A DNA stretch of 64,000 nucleotides from Eurosta solidaginis (Eukaryota > Arthropoda > Insecta > Diptera > Tephritidae). The notes beneath the pieces are model-generated. The model was not told the DNA's origin and ran no database searches. It saw only the letters and a list, made by a program, of their open reading frames with translations. A program made the translations under genes and the position numbers. The stretch covers positions 72,635,183 to 72,699,182 of the forward strand of contig NC_090321.1 in assembly GCF_040869045.1 (NCBI RefSeq). The letters are read 5' to 3'. Of the stretch, positions 55,001-60,190 are shown piece after piece; the first letter of the stretch is position 1; each line of letters begins with the position of its first letter.

Positions 55001-56160
55001 AAAGGTTCGAAAAGGTTCGAAAAGGCTCGAAAAAGGTTCGGTGTTAGCAACAGGCCAAATACATAAAATTGGATCTCTATCATAAAGTTAAATTTAAAGT
55101 TAAAGTGAAAGTTAAAGTGGAAGTTAAAGTTAAAGTTAAAGTTTAGGCTAAAGTTAAAGCCAAAGTTAAAGTTAAACTTTACTGGATTACTCTGAAGAAG
55201 GGGCAAAAATACTTGGTACAAATGGTAATAAATTTCAACATCAATTTCGCTGGTAATAAATCAAGTTTTGACAAGTTTTCTTTTTGAAAAAAATCAATTT
55301 GAAAATAAATAATGATTCAAAACAATCCACAACAAAATATGGGACCACCATTGACGCGGTATTTTCAAGATATTTAGAGGATATCAAGTCTCAAACGTAT
55401 GTTTCCTACTTCAGTTACCATAAACCTATAATTTCAATTATAAATATTCCTGAATAACCTATGTATGTACATATCTTGTAAGATAATAATACAAATTTTT
55501 TAACCTATATTAACTTCTCATTTATTCAATAAAAGTAAAAAATCTGTTTTCTTATCGGTCACCACGCTTAAAAAGTGTAACTTGGATTAATATCAAAGAC
55601 AAAACTTGAATTAATATAAAAGAAAACAAAATGTTGCATAAATATTATAATTGCATAAGTTGATAATATGCAATAGCTTTACCGCGGCAGTCCGCGAGTG
55701 CCACACGTCCTTTTTTCTTTGAAAAAAAACGGTTATTCGTAAATATCTCAAAATGTTACCATAGCATTAAAAACAACCTTGATTTTCGGAATCAGGGGGT
55801 GATTTTACATAGGAATTTCATAATGGCGTCTCTGGTGCATTTTGGCTGTAAACCAGTGCAATCAGTGCAATAGTTGCTACTCGAATAATCGACTATTCGA
55901 TTAGTCAAATAATCGATTGATAACAGGAGGAGCCCTAATGTGTGGTCTTATATTTTCCGAGAATTAATTTTAAAATATTTTTTTCTTCTTCATCCCAGTA
56001 TGATGCATCCAAATTCGGTGGTCATGGCGGCGGTGGGGAGTATGAAGTGCAGAAAGGCTTTGGTTGGAGTAACGGTATTATTATTGAGTATTTGGCGAAA
56101 TATGGTGGAGAATTATCACCGACGAATAATGGCGTGGCAACAGGTGATGATGTGCTTTGA
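27889..56160 (+). CDS. Treh: Trehalase (alpha,alpha-trehalase, GH37), five coding exons
   Basis: Hydrolyses trehalose, the main insect blood sugar, to two glucose molecules. Exons join at 27889-28040, 46163-46346, 46431-47309, 48966-49364 and 55999-56160, with GT-AG borders and consistent phases (2,0,0,0), giving 591 residues, the usual length for fly trehalase. Residues 1-27 are a signal peptide. Signature 1 PGGRFIEFYYWDSY is at 186-199 and signature 2 QWDYPNVWPP at 484-493. RPES is at 303-306, the catalytic acid Asp at 339, and GGGGEY with the catalytic base Glu at 552. The C-terminus is short and hydrophilic, with no membrane anchor, so the product is predicted secreted or lumenal. Odd feature: the usual GWDFSSRW around the catalytic Asp reads GMDFSSRF. 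Other isoforms with alternative 5' exons are possible but not visible. Confidence 0.95.
28135..29245. mobile_element. 1.1-kb fold-back element in Treh intron 1
   Basis: Almost the whole element is an inverted repeat centred near 28690, with arms of about 540 bp. Outer ends read GGGTATTCCAT and its complement. Inner landmarks ACCCGACCCCTTTAGAATT, GCTTACGAAAGACGTTTTTC and CCACTAATCCCGAAGTGG are mirrored on the right. It begins only about 95 bp after the exon 1 donor. No ORF. Confidence 0.88.
29307..29512. mobile_element. Inverted-repeat element rich in TTAAAC/CAGTTT
   Basis: A 46-bp arm (29307-29352, core GTCAGTTAAACTACGCTTAA) is mirrored at 29466-29512. Between them the block CTTAGTCTGCAGTTTTTCAG recurs directly. 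Related sequence with the same TTTAAGC and CAGTTT words flanks 50800-50890. Probably a non-autonomous DNA transposon. Confidence 0.6.
29795..29915 (-). mobile_element. tRNA-derived SINE body, truncated
   Basis: Minus-orientation body of the first SINE family: TTTTATGCCGACTCCGAACG near 29798, GAGTTTTCACTGAGAATTTT near 29826, GCGGAGAGGCGACCCCGT near 29884. Head and 3' end missing. Confidence 0.65.
29968..31517. repeat. Dispersed element carrying a ~128-bp minisatellite, about ten copies
   Basis: Head ACCCGGCAGACGTTGTCCTG near 29983, then about ten tandem units from 30050 to 31350. Each unit contains TCACCCAGGGGTATGAAAAT, ACCCTCTACTAAAGCACTCA, CAACAGCTTTCATTTGATAT and GGGTACCCGGGTCCACGTTT. One unit near 30900 lacks about 20 bp. 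The tail holds CCGTTCTCGAGTTTTAGCGA and ends ATATATATAGATTT. Head and tail are of a type seen widely in insect genomes; its class is not settled here. Units are 90-97% alike by eye, so homogenised or recently expanded. Confidence 0.85.
31518..32357 (-). pseudogene. RNase H domain and C-terminus of a non-LTR retrotransposon, interrupted by an LTR element
   Basis: The minus strand shows a full RNase H signature: IFTDGSK near 32295-32315, FQAETLAID near 32170-32195, LHILSDSQS near 32110-32135, then KAHIGIMGNELADEAAKEAA near 31935-31995. A C-terminal segment follows with LTGHSYCKAYLKRF and CPCDSTTSQTINHLLIDCP, the HCP-type zinc motif. One single-base frameshift lies near 31995-32030. The frame continues past the LTR element into 36047-36070, so the LTR retrotransposon inserted into this copy. 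I-, R1- or LOA-type clade (RNase H-bearing). Confidence 0.8.
32358..32955 (-). repeat. 3' LTR
   Basis: 598 bp; outer edge abuts GTTG at 32354-32357. Contains a minus-strand TATAAAAG near 32636-32643 and an AATAAA-like signal near 32465. Small differences from the 5' LTR include CTTGCAAAT versus GCTGCAAAT near the edge and single bases near 32483, 32522 and 32605. Confidence 0.9.
32956..32975 (-). promoter_or_regulatory. Polypurine tract of the LTR element
   Basis: Minus strand GGTGGAGGGCAG lies directly against the 3' LTR start TGTCACG, the expected place for plus-strand priming. It also contains the stop codon of the displaced integrase frame. Confidence 0.7.
33095..35392 (-). CDS. Gag-protease fused to integrase C-terminus (765 aa)
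   Basis: Single ORF starting 53 bp inside the 5' LTR edge. Order: SAP-like DNA-binding motif at 5-40 (ELKIQQLKKELENRGL), coiled coil of repeated EEQKTNI and EAQEARISEM units at about 100-215, and a capsid-like Gag core at about 230-390. A CCHC zinc knuckle CFKCGNPGHIARHC follows at 426-439, then retropepsin with catalytic DTGA at 508-511 and its ILGVDFL motif at 572-578, then a basic linker. From about 716 it resembles the extreme C-terminus of integrase (MKHWHDKNF, GFLAGDLVLL). RT, RNase H and the integrase core are absent. Near residue 745 the matching integrase tail continues in another frame to a TAG at 32967-32969, so a one-base frameshift ends the ORF early. Open frames on the opposite strand are shadows. 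Confidence 0.9.
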   Translation of the reverse strand: MDMAKFSELKIQQLKKELENRGLNTTGNKIELKARLREVMESQGIDVDEFVFYPDGDETTTKIEEKNETSQTVTNTDLNMILAAISAQMSEISSQISTNMSSNLEEQKTNITSQLEEQKTNITFQLESQKTYMASQLESQEARISEMTSQVSYQLEDQKTYMASQLEAQEARISEMSAEILEQVSSKLEAQDAKMAQFQAEVDDLKGRMEQLQLNRPAVSASNPKVKTPSFDGSVPFQVFKLQFEKTAAVNQWNSEDKVAALFVALKGPAAEILQTIPEGERNNYEALMAAVERRYGSEHRRQIYQMELLNRFQRPGETLQEFASDIERLAHLANADAPVEYTERVKIQSFINGIRDMETKRATYANPKLTFAETVSHGLIQETASLLCKPVFKARRVEVESPEWVDTILEALKGSQQKHAGVIKCFKCGNPGHIARHCDLGPNSSNNVGGRKRKAGGNEQERVGCKERKLAPAIECPVISVSQIGRKSSSLTIRGNVDGKERVLTVDTGASHSLIRSDLVYRKVKSLPGARLRTVTGEYNQVQGEVVCEVLIGKVMVLHKFVVADIVDEVILGVDFLVYHDVMIDMRRKIMRYKNQDIPLNFSLEKGFSSNRVLVEKIRQRPRKSKANVDRSNGPNKSKSKVPARETLALTKPKRRRKRKQRISEKECDGSFKPERTTVVKCGNDTDYAKQIRPAQALRSGSLTKQQSVKERPRVMSSKMKHWHDKNFNSEGFLAGDLVLLNNLTGGKVFQPNFGAVGKARTKL
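35430..35445 (-). promoter_or_regulatory. Primer-binding site of the LTR element
   Basis: Read on the minus strand just inside the 5' LTR: two spacer bases AT then TGGTGTCAGAAGAGG. TGG pairs with the CCA end of a tRNA; the sequence resembles fly tRNA-Leu 3' ends, which is inference from memory. Confidence 0.65.
35446..36042 (-). repeat. 5' LTR
   Basis: 597 bp; outer edge abuts GTTG at 36043-36046. Supplies the promoter for the minus-strand transcript; TATAAAAG lies near 35725. About 99% identical by eye to the 3' LTR, so insertion was recent on an evolutionary scale. Confidence 0.9.
36085..37075 (-). pseudogene. RNase H and C-terminal region of a second non-LTR family
   Basis: Minus strand pieces: VYQAEMLAIHRAVNHLGS near 36900-36945, RVFIFSDSQAAW near 36830-36866, LIWVPGHRDIEGNCRADELA near 36690-36750. 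Then comes VLTGHCLIGTHGARIGVTT near 36410-36465, and CRSWRCTEEEESV near 36349-36390. These are the D-E-D and H..D helices of RNase H followed by the C-terminal Cys-rich tail. At least two frameshifts separate them. It differs clearly from the RNase H at 31518-32357. Confidence 0.8.
37090..37260. repeat. Dispersed repeat shared with 50448-50890
   Basis: Blocks GTTTGTTGGGTAAACAAAAT, CCAGCTGTTGCCGTATCTAC, AAATTATCT and GGCCTTAAACTGTGACTGAA occur here without interruption and again near 50460-50520 and 50755-50795. Useful as an empty-site reference for the insertion at 50521. Confidence 0.6.
37650..38430 (-). pseudogene. RNase H and zinc tail of a third non-LTR family
   Basis: The minus strand keeps AEIHTIEVC near 38325-38355, a HIMSHPPGG segment in place of the usual HI.SDSQAA near 38255-38290, and later ICRLCELEDETPVHILCECF near 37765-37820. 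The latter is the CCHC-type tail after RNase H. Stops and frameshifts throughout. The 38430-38655 interval shows nothing further. Confidence 0.65.
38655..39030 (-). pseudogene. Jockey-like ORF2 3' end
   Basis: Third minus-strand copy of the 7385-7760 tail. YNRLTFCLYIINPEIPNVCP near 38850-38910 is the start of the Cys/His motif, and the GTTGTTGTTGTTGC terminal stretch is near 38661. A G-rich run (GGGGGGGAGGGGCAG-like) at 39060-39075 marks the 5' break. Confidence 0.7.
39350..40450 (-). pseudogene. Reverse transcriptase of an RNase H-type non-LTR element, decayed
   Basis: Read from 40450 leftward: ATGGCPKGGV (RT domain 4, GCPQGGVLSP-type) near 40400-40430; a CITRLHNEALRI-like segment near 40240-40300; WNAHLESTLNKSTRAFFVCT near 40035-40105. 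Then KPIVNYDSLVWWPKT near 39930-39977, and KFQSSIKILTSLAGSTWGRF near 39710-39770, ending at SPEHHLRNEVRLLP near 39515-39560. Several frames are used and the YADD box is lost. Confidence 0.7.
40451..41155. other. Intron DNA without recognised feature
   Basis: No coding frame or repeat edges. It ends at the target duplication of the solo LTR. Confidence 0.4.
41160..41648 (+). repeat. Solo LTR with 4-bp target duplication
   Basis: Begins AGTGACGAATATTAGCATC, ends AAATTCGTTACA, and is flanked by ATAT at 41156-41159 and 41649-41652. TATA box TATAAAA at 41443 and AATAAAG near 41543 give the U3-R-U5 order on the + strand. Same family as 5749-6257 and 9613-10176, and a distant relative of the LTRs at 32358 and 35446. 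It results from recombination between two LTRs that removed the internal region. Confidence 0.85.
42005..42190 (+). mobile_element. tRNA-derived SINE, second family
   Basis: B box GGCTCGAGTCTCGGTGAA near 42025, body CCTGATGATGAATTCGTGGC near 42069, and 3' palindrome AATTGAATATTCAATT near 42164. Mirrors the minus copy at 16333-16515. The 5' end (A box) is truncated here. Confidence 0.75.
42200..42835. other. No gene recognised
   Basis: A 107-codon frame at 42404-42727 has no recognisable domain, begins in low-complexity sequence and lies inside a Treh intron. I do not call it a gene. Confidence 0.35.
42840..43050 (+). mobile_element. tRNA-derived SINE, variant tail
   Basis: Head remnant TTCCGGTGTTTAAGTCCCGG near 42877. 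The body has TTTTTAGAATAGTTTTTATC, CACTTCTTGGGGACGAAATT and CACAAAGTGCGGTTTT, matching 4880-5095 block for block. Confidence 0.55.
43055..44745. other. Intron DNA, no gene recognised
   Basis: A GC-richer island at 43165-43375 resembles coding or UTR sequence of a retrotransposon but I cannot name it. The rest is AT-rich without repeat edges. Confidence 0.35.
44750..46030. repeat. AT-rich higher-order repeat before exon 2
   Basis: T-rich strand built of TTTTATTTTA-like words. A longer order is visible: the block TATTTCTATTTAACTTTTTT occurs near 45423 and 45858, and TTACATTGTATTA near 45538 and 45978, so a unit of about 435 bp is present twice. A third partial unit lies left of the hairpin near 44790-44910. 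Protein frames here are low-complexity Phe/Leu artefacts. Confidence 0.7.
44934..45228. mobile_element. 295-bp near-perfect hairpin element
   Basis: Arms of about 135 bp run outward from a centre near 45080: AATCAGTTTTTGCTAGCTGG at the left end is mirrored at the right end. The inner blocks AATATGTTGGTAATATAT, GACGATTACCGTGTGTAATC and TCAAGTGATACACACGTG have their complements opposite. It splits the AT-rich repeat. A diverged single arm (CTTGAGGTCCGACTTTTA) follows at about 46030-46100. Confidence 0.85.
46163..46346 (+). CDS. Treh: Treh coding exon 2
   Basis: Acceptor TTCTTTTTAG ends at 46162. Encodes the rest of Cys51 and residues 52-112, starting QIYCHGPLLHTVQMAHLY, the strongly conserved N-terminal block of insect trehalases, and ending at DFVD. 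Donor GTAAGT at 46347; intron 2 is only 84 bp. Confidence 0.95.
46431..47309 (+). CDS. Treh: Treh coding exon 3
   Basis: Acceptor TTTATTCAG ends at 46430. Encodes residues 113-405, the bulk of the (alpha/alpha)6 barrel: signature 1 at 186-199, IPNGGRVYY near 231-239, SQPPLL near 243-248, GPRPESYRED near 301-310 and the catalytic Asp339 in SGMDFSSRF. Donor GTAGGA at 47310. The open frame runs on for 25 codons into the intron, but that stretch matches nothing in trehalases. Confidence 0.96.
47590..47805 (-). mobile_element. tRNA-derived SINE with head, in Treh intron 3
   Basis: On the minus strand: head TTGGTGTGGCGATAGTGTGC, CTCCGCCTACCACATCGAAG, B box GGTCCTAGGTTCAAGTCC, then the AAAGCAACATCAAA body and the GCGTCATCGCCCCTAGGCAG block. 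This is the best head in the window for the first SINE family. Confidence 0.75.
48260..48640 (-). pseudogene. RTE-like 3' fragment in Treh intron 3
   Basis: Matches the left (3') end of the element at 17395-19462 and the fragment at 50521. Shared blocks include GCTTAATCGTTTAAGCCG, TGGCCGTCCAACAGGGCGCG and, further right, TTGTCATGGACCATGCTCC and TTCGTTTGTCGTTTACCTTT. No open frame remains. 47806-48259 may hold a more decayed part of the same sequence. Confidence 0.6.
48647..48663. repeat. 17-bp poly-C run
   Basis: Uninterrupted C run at the right edge of the RTE-like fragment, unusual in this AT-rich sequence; a likely spot for length error or polymorphism. Confidence 0.9.
48966..49364 (+). 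CDS. Treh: Treh coding exon 4
   Basis: Acceptor ATATTTCAG ends at 48965. Encodes residues 406-538: WNEEAGVWLDYD near 412-423, LDSFPGGVPNTL near 467-478, and signature 2 at 484-493. The exon ends at AMFEK. Donor GTTTGT at 49365 is weaker than the other donors. Intron 4 is 6,634 bp. Confidence 0.95.
49540..50400 (+). repeat. Large dispersed fly repeat, in Treh intron 4
   Basis: Non-coding repeat with CCCAACGTGTACTTGTACAC near 49550, TCCGTCCGCCCGTTAACACG near 49690, and several AACCACGCCCACTTTT and GGCACCGCCTACATTTATAA blocks. The same family is at 60191-61190 (+) and 51800-53170 (-). Class unknown. Confidence 0.6.
50448..50890. repeat. Dispersed repeat interrupted by an RTE-like fragment
   Basis: The flanks 50448-50520 and 50755-50890 together match the uninterrupted copy at 37090-37260. 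The insert 50521-50757 begins TTACTTTCTTACTTAACTGG and ends GCGCAGCCG, the 3' end of the RTE-like family. This gives a relative date: repeat first, RTE fragment later. Confidence 0.65.
50521..50757 (-). mobile_element. RTE-like 3' end, nested insertion
   Basis: Blocks TTGGTCACACCAAGGGAGTT, CCTTCCAACGGAGTGGGGGC and CGCATAACATGGCCTAGCCA match the 3' coding end of the RTE-like ORF (compare 17480-17600). Only about 235 bp is present, a typical 5'-truncated insertion. Confidence 0.7.
50955..51420. repeat. AT-rich TTTTATTTTA repeat
   Basis: Same word composition as 44750-46030 (TTTTATTTTATTTCATTTCA-like), degenerate, no ORF of meaning. Confidence 0.6.
51425..51790. repeat. Minisatellite, ~120-bp unit, three copies
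   Basis: Blocks CGATATGGGTATCAAAT, TTTTAAAAGGGAGTGGGCCT, TAGTTCTATAGGTG and GACCAGGGGTGACTCT recur near 51427, 51546 and 51667. The third unit is partly diverged. It directly adjoins the dispersed repeat at 51800, of which it may be an internal part. Confidence 0.75.
51800..53170 (-). repeat. Large dispersed fly repeat, minus orientation
   Basis: Shares the sequence style and blocks of 49540-50400 in reverse: AAAAAGTGGGCGTG near 52537, GTGGGCGGTCCCACGCCCAT near 52677, ATTGTTTACGG-like primer-like blocks near 52905 (TCGTGTTTACGGACGGACGG). The end reads GGTTTCGCCCGAACTTGG near 53143. Non-coding. Confidence 0.6.
52883..54962. repeat. Tandem duplication of ~1.0-1.07 kb
   Basis: Copy 1 at 52883-53881 and copy 2 at 53956-54962 are over 95% identical by eye. 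Shared starts: TACCTCAAAATTTACTCAAG. Shared ends: AAAAGCTTCAAACCGT. Copy 2 carries 12 extra bases of GACGGACA repeat near 53995. A 75-bp spacer between them contains an inverted piece of the unit (AAGTGGACCCAATTTTTTTT near 53914). Confidence 0.85.
55080..55170. repeat. AAAGTT hexanucleotide repeat
   Basis: About 15 units of AAAGTT with variants (AAAGTG, AAATTT). It encodes an alternating Asn/Phe/Lys artefact on the minus strand. Confidence 0.85.
55718..55855. repeat. Inverted copy of the duplicated unit
   Basis: The block containing AATCAGGGGGTGATTTTA and ATAATGGCGTCTCTGGTGCA is the reverse complement of 53352-53470 and of the same part of copy 2. The 53.3-55.9 kb stretch is therefore flanked by an inverted pair. 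It ends about 140 bp before exon 5. Confidence 0.7.
55999..56160 (+). CDS. Treh: Treh coding exon 5
   Basis: Acceptor TCATCCCAG ends at 55998. Encodes residues 539-591 and the stop: YDASKFGGHGGGGEYEVQ, with the catalytic-base Glu at 552, then GFGWSNGIIIEYL and a short polar tail ending GDDVL. The Gly-rich loop plus Glu is the last diagnostic trehalase motif and confirms this as the terminal exon. Confidence 0.95.
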   Translation, partial: YDASKFGGHGGGGEYEVQKGFGWSNGIIIEYLAKYGGELSPTNNGVATGDDVL

Positions 56161-56363
56161 AAACCCCGCTACTTAACTACACTTAGTTCCATATAGTGCA
56201 ATGAAAAAAATTCAAATCAGAAATCTCGATTCATTACAGTTCATTTGTATTTTGTTGTTGTTATTTTGTCTCACAGCATATTGCATCAAAAAGAACATCT
56301 ATAAATATATAGACATATAAAAAATTAGATAATATTCATCTAAGATTGCATTCTAATTATACA

Positions 56364-56369
56364 AATAAA
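56364..56369 (+). terminator. Treh: Candidate Treh polyadenylation signal
   Basis: AATAAA 204 bases after the stop codon. A second AATAAA is at 56590-56595. Either could serve; no downstream element is distinctive. Confidence 0.5.
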
Positions 56370-57001
56370 AAATTATAATTGCATTGCAAGAAAAATTGAA
56401 AAAAAACTATTAAAAATTGTATTTAAAAAAGTGTTGTTTGTTTCATTAAACGCATTAGGGTTGCATATGTAAATACTTATCATATTCACATTATACATAC
56501 ATATATGTTTGATTCAGAGTTATATATCGCTTGTGGCAATATTTCGAGGTTCTTTTACATGACTCGATGCTGGTCGATATTCAACAATCAATAAAAATTA
56601 CAAAAAAAAAAATTGTATAAAAGAGACTCGTATAAAAAGACTTTGCGAAGTTAAAAAAAATACCTTTCAGCGAATTAGGGTGAGCCGAAAAAATCTTTAT
56701 CCAGCGGTTCAATTTTCATAGAATCTTAAGATTTAAATTTTTGGATGCCCTGAAAAGATAATTATTTTTTTTACTCACCCTAATGCACATGCAAATCGTC
56801 CATTAAATTGATTTTTGTTTGACCAAAGTTGAATTGTACGCCTTCTTGCAGCTGCTGTAACAAAATACCTGTCATTCGCATCTGGTTAAAAAAAAAAATA
56901 CCTCCGCATCGACATATCACACAAAATCGGTCGACCTATAAGCGAAATATAAATCTGGTAACAGATGGAGCTTAATGCGAAAAATTTACACAAACCCAGC
57001 A

Positions 57002-57037
57002 CACAGTGTAACTTTTTTCACTTTTAGGATGCCAAAA
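57002..57037 (+). repeat. Left terminal inverted repeat of the Transib element
   Basis: CACAGTG heptamer, 23-bp spacer, then CCAAAAGTC, which matches six of nine positions of the RSS nonamer ACAAAAACC. Two mismatches to the right end directly after the heptamer (TA versus CC). Confidence 0.88.
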
Positions 57038-57761
57038 GTCCAAAAAACAATGTTCTCTAATCTCAAAAAGGTTTTGACATGCAACAGATTAATAACCAGC
57101 TGTTACGAAAATGTATACCTAGCAAAGTATAAAACCCACGATCACCATGATAAGCATTATGAAACCTGGATAATTCAAACAAGTGCAAAAATCATTTCAC
57201 AGTAAAAAATTTTCGACCAAATTTGTGGCCACGGTGGATTTTTCGATAACTGTTTTGACTTCAAACTATTTTATTTAACATACTTGAGTAGTTTATAACA
57301 GCATTGTTAAGTTTCAGCTACGTAGGCATTTAAAAAAAAATTTTTTTTTGTTTTAGACAGCCACTAAAAGTTTGGTAGCTTAGAAAATTTTTCGTTTTCA
57401 ATAGAATAAAACTTGCCTTATTCCGCCCAATTCCATTGAACGAATACATGCACATTAAAGGGAATTTCATATAGTTTCAGATAAAAAAAAAAACATTGCG
57501 AAATTTTGCGTTTTTCTTTGTAATCGCCAACTTAAGATCTCTATGCCCTCGCTCACGTATGAAGCGCAGTGACCTAACAATGGAATGTCCTCAATTCAAG
57601 TCTACAATACTAGATCCCAAAAAAAGACAGTTATACGTGAACTGGTAAAAACGCAGAAAAAGGAAACTTGTGCACTGAAAAGCCTTCATTGTTTGTCATA
57701 TGACTTTTCCCATAGTTAACGAGTTGTGCACTTATCCCATCAACTTATGTTATGTATGCAC

Positions 57762-57815
57762 GCTTAGAAGTATCACCCATAATAGGGTCGTCTATTATGG
57801 GTGATACTTCTAAGC
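57762..57815. repeat. Perfect 23-bp hairpin inside the Transib element
   Basis: GCTTAGAAGTATCACCCATA plus ATA pairs with its exact complement across an 8-base loop (57785-57792). No known structure assigned. Confidence 0.85.
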
Positions 57816-58533
57816 AATTGAGTGCTTCCGGAATATACATATTTATGTATACATCACATAAACGCCTACCTAAAGCTCGCTCGGAGTTTGAGATCTTAGG
57901 TAGATCTTTAAAACAAAGAAATGGGTAAGTATATTTTTGTTAAGCATTAGCAGGTATTATTTTCCCGTAAAAACCCAGTTTCTTATTCTATGACAAGTGA
58001 TATAATAAAACGCTTGGGTTAAGACTACATAAATAGAGAACAAAGTGAAAAACGAATCATACCAAAGATGGACTGCATTGAAGTAAAACCAATTGCACTG
58101 TACCAAATTTTCCCTTATCATCAACTAGTTATGGCTATTTCACGAAATGCACTCTTTGAAGTTTGGCTAAAAAGCAAAGGTGGAGAAACGGACAAAGCCA
58201 CCATATTTTGAGTATAATTGGAAGATATGTGGATCATTCAAAATTAAAAAAAATACATCATAAAGCTAACTTATAATATTCCTAAGAGATGGGCATGTTG
58301 TTTTCGATCTACAAGTAGATTTATTGAGAAAAACTCTGAATCTGGGTGTTGAAAAATTGTGTTGAGCCATGCACTTCTCGTGATATTCCTAAGCCGGGGG
58401 GGCCAAAAAAAAACTTCTCTGAGTCATCTATGCGCAAAAAAAAAACGAAAAGCTAAGGAACTAATGAAAAATGTCGACAATGATCAACTTTTAATGGCAG
58501 CGGAATTGAAATTCTGCAAAAATAATTGAGGAG

Positions 58534-59226
58534 TTGTCCACGGCATCACCATTAAGAGGCACTGCAATCAAAAAGTCCCAACTATCGGAAGAAAATAAGA
58601 AAAGTTTGTCACCATATCAAGCAATTGCGATGATAGTTGACTCAAATCGTTCAACATATGAATACTCCCTGATCCGGCAGCACACTTCAGAAGTTAACAT
58701 AAAAATATATCCTTCATATAACTGTTTAAAAGAATCAAAGAATTTATGCTATCCTGAAAAAATAACCGTAACGGAAACCTATGCTGAAATTGAATTGCAA
58801 TCCCTAATTGAACACAACTTACGAAGATTGTGTCTTGCACAAGAAGAGGTACTGCTTTCTATTCCTGAGTTTAAAGAGCTAAATGCAATTATAAAATGGG
58901 GATGTGATGGAGCTGAGCATAGCTGTTACAAAAAACAATTTTCAGAAGAAAACAAATCGGACACTAGTATGTTTGTCATTTCACTAGTACTCCTTCAAAT
59001 GTATACAATGGTTGACAAACGAAAGGTTATAGTTTGGAGTAATCCTGCTCCATCTTCCTCGAGATACTGTCGCCCAATAAAATTTGTTTTTACAAAAGAA
59101 ACACGAGATGTCATTTCAAAGGAGGTGCAATCTGTCAAAGACCAAATTTCCAGTCTTCGTCCTACAACAATTCAAACAGATAACAATTTTTATTTATACT
59201 GGCACTGGAAAATGCTTTTAAAGTAG
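58534..59226 (+). pseudogene. Truncated RAG1-like (Transib) transposase, ~230 aa
   Basis: In an intact element this enzyme cuts and joins the ends by a DDE mechanism. The frame reads IYPSYNCL near residues 58-65, ITVTETYAEIELQSLIEHNL near 77-96, KWGCDGAEHSCYKKQF near 121-136 with the putative first catalytic Asp at 125. Then NPAPSSSRYCRPIKF at 170-184, corresponding to the NPxPxSxxxCRP block of Transib/RAG1 proteins, and ETRDVISKEV near 189-198. It stops just after ISSLRPT, so the regions with the second Asp, zinc-binding residues and final Glu are missing; family proteins are about 650-700 residues. Upstream, KELMKNVDNDQLLMAAELKF (58458-58517) continues the protein in another frame, after which a TGA and frameshift occur. 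There is no ATG at the fragment's start. Not functional. Confidence 0.8.
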
Positions 59227-59378
59227 AAAATATGATTATGTGAAATTTCACCTTATATGAGGTCAAGAAGAAAAAGTGGGCGGATCATGTTCATTTTTAT
59301 ACTCAAATCGAATTTAGGTATCTGCAAACACACTGCAATATTTCAAATGAATTGCTCCATTGGTTTGGCTGTTATTAA

Positions 59379-59414
59379 TTTTGGCATCCTAAAAGTGAAA
59401 AAAGTGGCACTGTG
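59379..59414 (-). repeat. Right terminal inverted repeat of the Transib element
   Basis: On the minus strand: CACAGTG, a 23-bp spacer, then CCAAAATTA (five of nine RSS nonamer positions). It lies 153 bp after the stop of the transposase fragment. Confidence 0.88.
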
Positions 59415-59448
59415 CAGCGGTCACAAACATATTACATAGCTATGTACA

Positions 59449-59833
59449 TTAGACTGGGTCGATTTTTTAACCGATATCGCGCCATCGATTTTTCGATAGG
59501 ATTTTAGCTCAGGAAAAAGTTCCACTACGCATACCCAAAAATAATAATTTTCGAGCCTGCGAAAAAAAAATGGCGAAAGGGTCAATTTTTGACCAAAACA
59601 CTCCCCAAAACCCAAAAAATATTTTTTTTTTAAAAAACTCTTATCGCCAGTAACTCTTATTACAGTTTTTGAAAAAAAAAATATTTTTTGGACTTTTTTG
59701 GTCGAAAAATTTACCCTTTCGCCATTTTTTTTCGCAGGCTCGAAAATTATTTTTATCCTGAGCCCAAATCCTATCGAAAAATCGATGGTGCGATATCGGT
59801 TAACTTTCGTCGATACAAATCGACCCAGGTTAA
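59449..59833. mobile_element. Fold-back element, sister of 5107-5623
   Basis: Outer arms GACTGGGTCGATTT and CGATATCGCGCCATCGAT, CCACTACGCATACCCAAAA match the 5.1-kb copy, but the inner arms differ (ATGGCGAAAGGGTCAATTTT versus its mirrored version near 59718). Flanks are both TTA. About 35 bp beyond the Transib right end. No ORF. Confidence 0.8.
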
Positions 59834-60190
59834 TGTACAATGTACATTGTACATACATCTAGGGATTTAATAAAACTTCAATTTAGATTGAAATACTTCG
59901 GCACTCCCGCTAATTTAGATTTCCGATTAGGATTTCTATTCCGCCGGTTTGGAATTGGATATATAGCGAAAGTTCTTCTGATCAAAAGGTTTATTGGAAA
60001 AACATACAAAGTTTAAGCAAGTGTATATTTGGATTGCCACCTGCAAACATGTTTCTGTTCATATTTTCAACAAATTTTTTATGAAGTGAAATTGTTATTG
60101 ACTATTGGTGACATATCATGAAGCCTAAGGCGAATTTGCATAAACGCTTTGATCGCTTCAAAGCAAAGTAGCACGGGGTTTCATTTTTAT

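Larger units (their letters stand above)
57002..59414 (+). mobile_element. Transib-family DNA transposon
   Basis: 2,413 bp. Left end (57002-57037) and inverted right end (59379-59414) agree at 34 of 36 positions. Both begin with the heptamer CACAGTG, then a 23-bp stretch containing CACTTTTAGGATG, then CCAAAA. Flanking pentamers are CAGCA (56997-57001) and CAGCG (59415-59419), a 5-bp target duplication with one change. Transib transposons are known for 5-bp duplications and ends resembling V(D)J recombination signals, and their transposase is the relative of RAG1. The interior holds a truncated transposase ORF on the + strand. Confidence 0.88.

Noticed and set aside
54967..55221. Asn/Phe-rich minus-strand frame
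   Set aside because: Translation of the AAAGTT hexamer repeat.
59421..59858. 145-codon minus-strand frame
   Set aside because: Lies within the fold-back element; both arms translate to mirrored nonsense.
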